Source: Symbiodinium natans (taxonomy: Eukaryota > Sar > Dinophyceae > Suessiales > Symbiodiniaceae). Taken from it: DNA of 64,000 nt. A program made the translations under genes and the position numbers. The stretch spans positions 16,001 through 80,000 of the forward strand of contig CAJNDS010002122.1 in NCBI GenBank assembly GCA_905221605.1, read 5' to 3'. Of this stretch, positions 62,794-64,000 are shown in pieces. A model generated the notes under the pieces. The model was given only the letters and a program-made list of their open reading frames with translations, made no database searches and was not told where the DNA came from. Every line of letters begins with the position of its first letter. Within the stretch, counting starts at the first letter, position 1.

Positions 62794-63292
62794 TCCAAAA
62801 ATCCAAAAATCCAAAGTTTCCTGGGAGATTGTCCGGAGAACTTTGGATTTTTGGATTTTTGGATTTTTGGACTGTTGGACTTTTGGGTTTTTGGGTTTTT
62901 TGATTTTTGGCTTTTTGGCTTTTTGGCTTTTTGGATTTTGGGATTTTTGGATTTTTGGATTTTGGGGTTTTTGGGTTTTTGGGTTTTTGGGTTTTTGGGT
63001 TTTTGGGTTTTTGGATTTTTGGATTTTTGGATTTTGGGATTTTGGGATTTTGGGATTTTTGGATTTTTGGAATTTTGGATTTTTGGGTTTTTGGATTTTT
63101 GGATTTTTGGATTTTGGGATTTTGGGATTTTGGGATTTTGGGATTTTGGGATTTTGGGATTTTGGGATTTTTGCATTTTTGGAGTTTTGAATTTTTGGAT
63201 TTTTGGATTTTTGGATTGTTGGATTTTTGGGTTTTTGGGTTTTTTGGGTTTTTTGGGTTTTTGGATTTTTGGATTTTGGGATTTTGGGCTTT
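62794..63292. repeat. (TTTTTGGA/TTTTTGGG)n array with an inverted short arm
   Basis: A short TCCAAAAA arm (62794-62813), a 25-bp spacer and then about 450 bp of TTTTTGGA, TTTTTGGG and TTTTGGG units in the opposite orientation. All six overlapping frames (Phe/Gly/Trp or Lys/Asn/Pro strings) are repeat translations. Confidence 0.85.
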
Positions 63293-64000
63293 CTTTGCTT
63301 TTGGGATGCTTATATAGCTGCCACTACTCTATACCCGTGCAGGCGCTCTGGCACCCTTTCACTTTCGCGGTGCGGTCCTCTGGTCGCAGGATCTGCATGC
63401 AAAATTTGGAGGTCGGTGAGTTTCTGCTTTGCAGCAAGACTGAACGATGAGTGGCGCGCCTTCTCAACCCTACTTATCAAACAAAGCGCGCAGCATTCTC
63501 TCCGTGACTGTCCACATTTTCTGGTTCTTGTACCAGTACGTGAACTGCGCTACCCGGAATGGACACTGCACTTCACCAGGGGAAGTCTTAGAGTGGACAG
63601 TTCACTATGTATTGGACCCAAGCCCTATTACTGTCTTGAATTCTTCTGTTCAACCTCTTGTTGGCTTTTCGAGTAGGATATTTTCAAAACCTTATTGGCT
63701 TTTCGAACAGGCTACTTAGGATTTTATTGATACAGTTTTCAATCGAGCAGTTAAGACGTTAATGAGATTCGAGCAGGCTTTACTGAAATAATCACATGGC
63801 AGCAATGCAATATTACGAGCTTGAATTAAAGGCTCAGAAAAACTAAATCGTTATCGCAAAGTAATGTTGTTCATGAGATATAGACTTTTTTAACAGCAGG
63901 TACTGTGACCCCAGAATGGTTCTTATTGAAAAAAAGGATATTTCAGCTTCTTTCACATGCGCAAAATTCGATATTTGCACATATAGGCCTTCTCTGTTAA
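63293..64000. other. Non-telomeric, lower-GC sequence at the right edge
   Basis: No CCCTAAA unit occurs after 63.3 kb, and the last 350 bp are clearly more AT-rich. A 90-codon plus frame at 63447-63719 (MSGAPSQPYLSNKARSILSV...) is the only candidate. Its end includes two copies of TTGGCTTTTCGA, suggesting repetitive rather than coding DNA. No family recognised. Confidence 0.4.

Noticed and set aside
62780-63450. Long Phe/Gly/Trp-rich and Lys/Asn/Pro-rich proteins
   Set aside because: Direct translations of TTTTTGGA/TTTTTGGG units; several frames open at once.

Overview
**Organism.** This is eukaryotic nuclear DNA, most likely from a dinoflagellate (inference). Seen in the sequence: hundreds of TTTAGGG/CCCTAAA heptamers in arrays on both strands, protein-coding sequence cut into very short exons, introns that begin GT, GC or GA and end AG before a G, and many families of about 80-150 bp inverted-repeat elements. 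Degenerate donors with an AG|G acceptor, TTTAGGG telomeres and introner elements are all known from dinoflagellates. I see no rRNA, tRNA, CRISPR array or prokaryotic operon.

**Layout.** From 1 to about 62.3 kb the window is a patchwork. Telomere-type arrays of roughly 30-180 bp alternate with about 60-300 bp unique segments. The unique segments are mostly (a) short inverted-repeat elements of at least a dozen families (named here A-E, H-N, P, Q) or (b) exon-sized coding pieces. Almost every convincing coding piece lies on the minus strand, as expected for unidirectional gene arrangement. Low-complexity islands include a 22-bp tandem repeat (40.7-40.9 kb), a (GGCCCT)n block (41.5-41.8 kb), a C-tract block (56.06-56.29 kb), an AT-rich island (8.3-8.65 kb) and a (TTTTTGGA/G)n array (62.8-63.3 kb). 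After 63.3 kb the telomere-type arrays stop.

**Main result.** A nine-exon ankyrin-repeat gene can be reconstructed on the minus strand at 22717-20035. Its 1,119-nt spliced frame encodes 372 residues and is open throughout. Each of its eight introns is one inverted-repeat element plus one copy of a 4-bp target duplication. Removing element plus duplication restores the reading frame exactly, with the donor (GT/GC/GA) supplied by the duplication and the acceptor AG by the element's own last bases. Five element families share the termini CT(T/A/G)(G/A)G...C(T/C)(A/T)AG and so look like one superfamily of intron-making transposons (introners). Three of the eight introns also contain telomere-type arrays, G-rich near the 5' splice site and C-rich near the 3' splice site.

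**Second gene.** Between about 43.2 and 62.0 kb, minus-strand coiled-coil exons, most of them phase 0-0, are scattered among arrays. They are probably one long coiled-coil protein. They include a tandemly duplicated exon pair in which one copy carries an element B intron and the other is the empty site. Other exon-like pieces occur at 4.2, 11.4, 12.6, 13.1, 14.6, 23.4, 28.8, 30.0 and 33-38 kb, but I could not join them.

**Interpretation.** The DNA between exons appears to be built by two processes: insertion of intron-making elements, and later growth or insertion of telomeric repeats inside those elements, often leaving 10-30 bp duplicated flanks.
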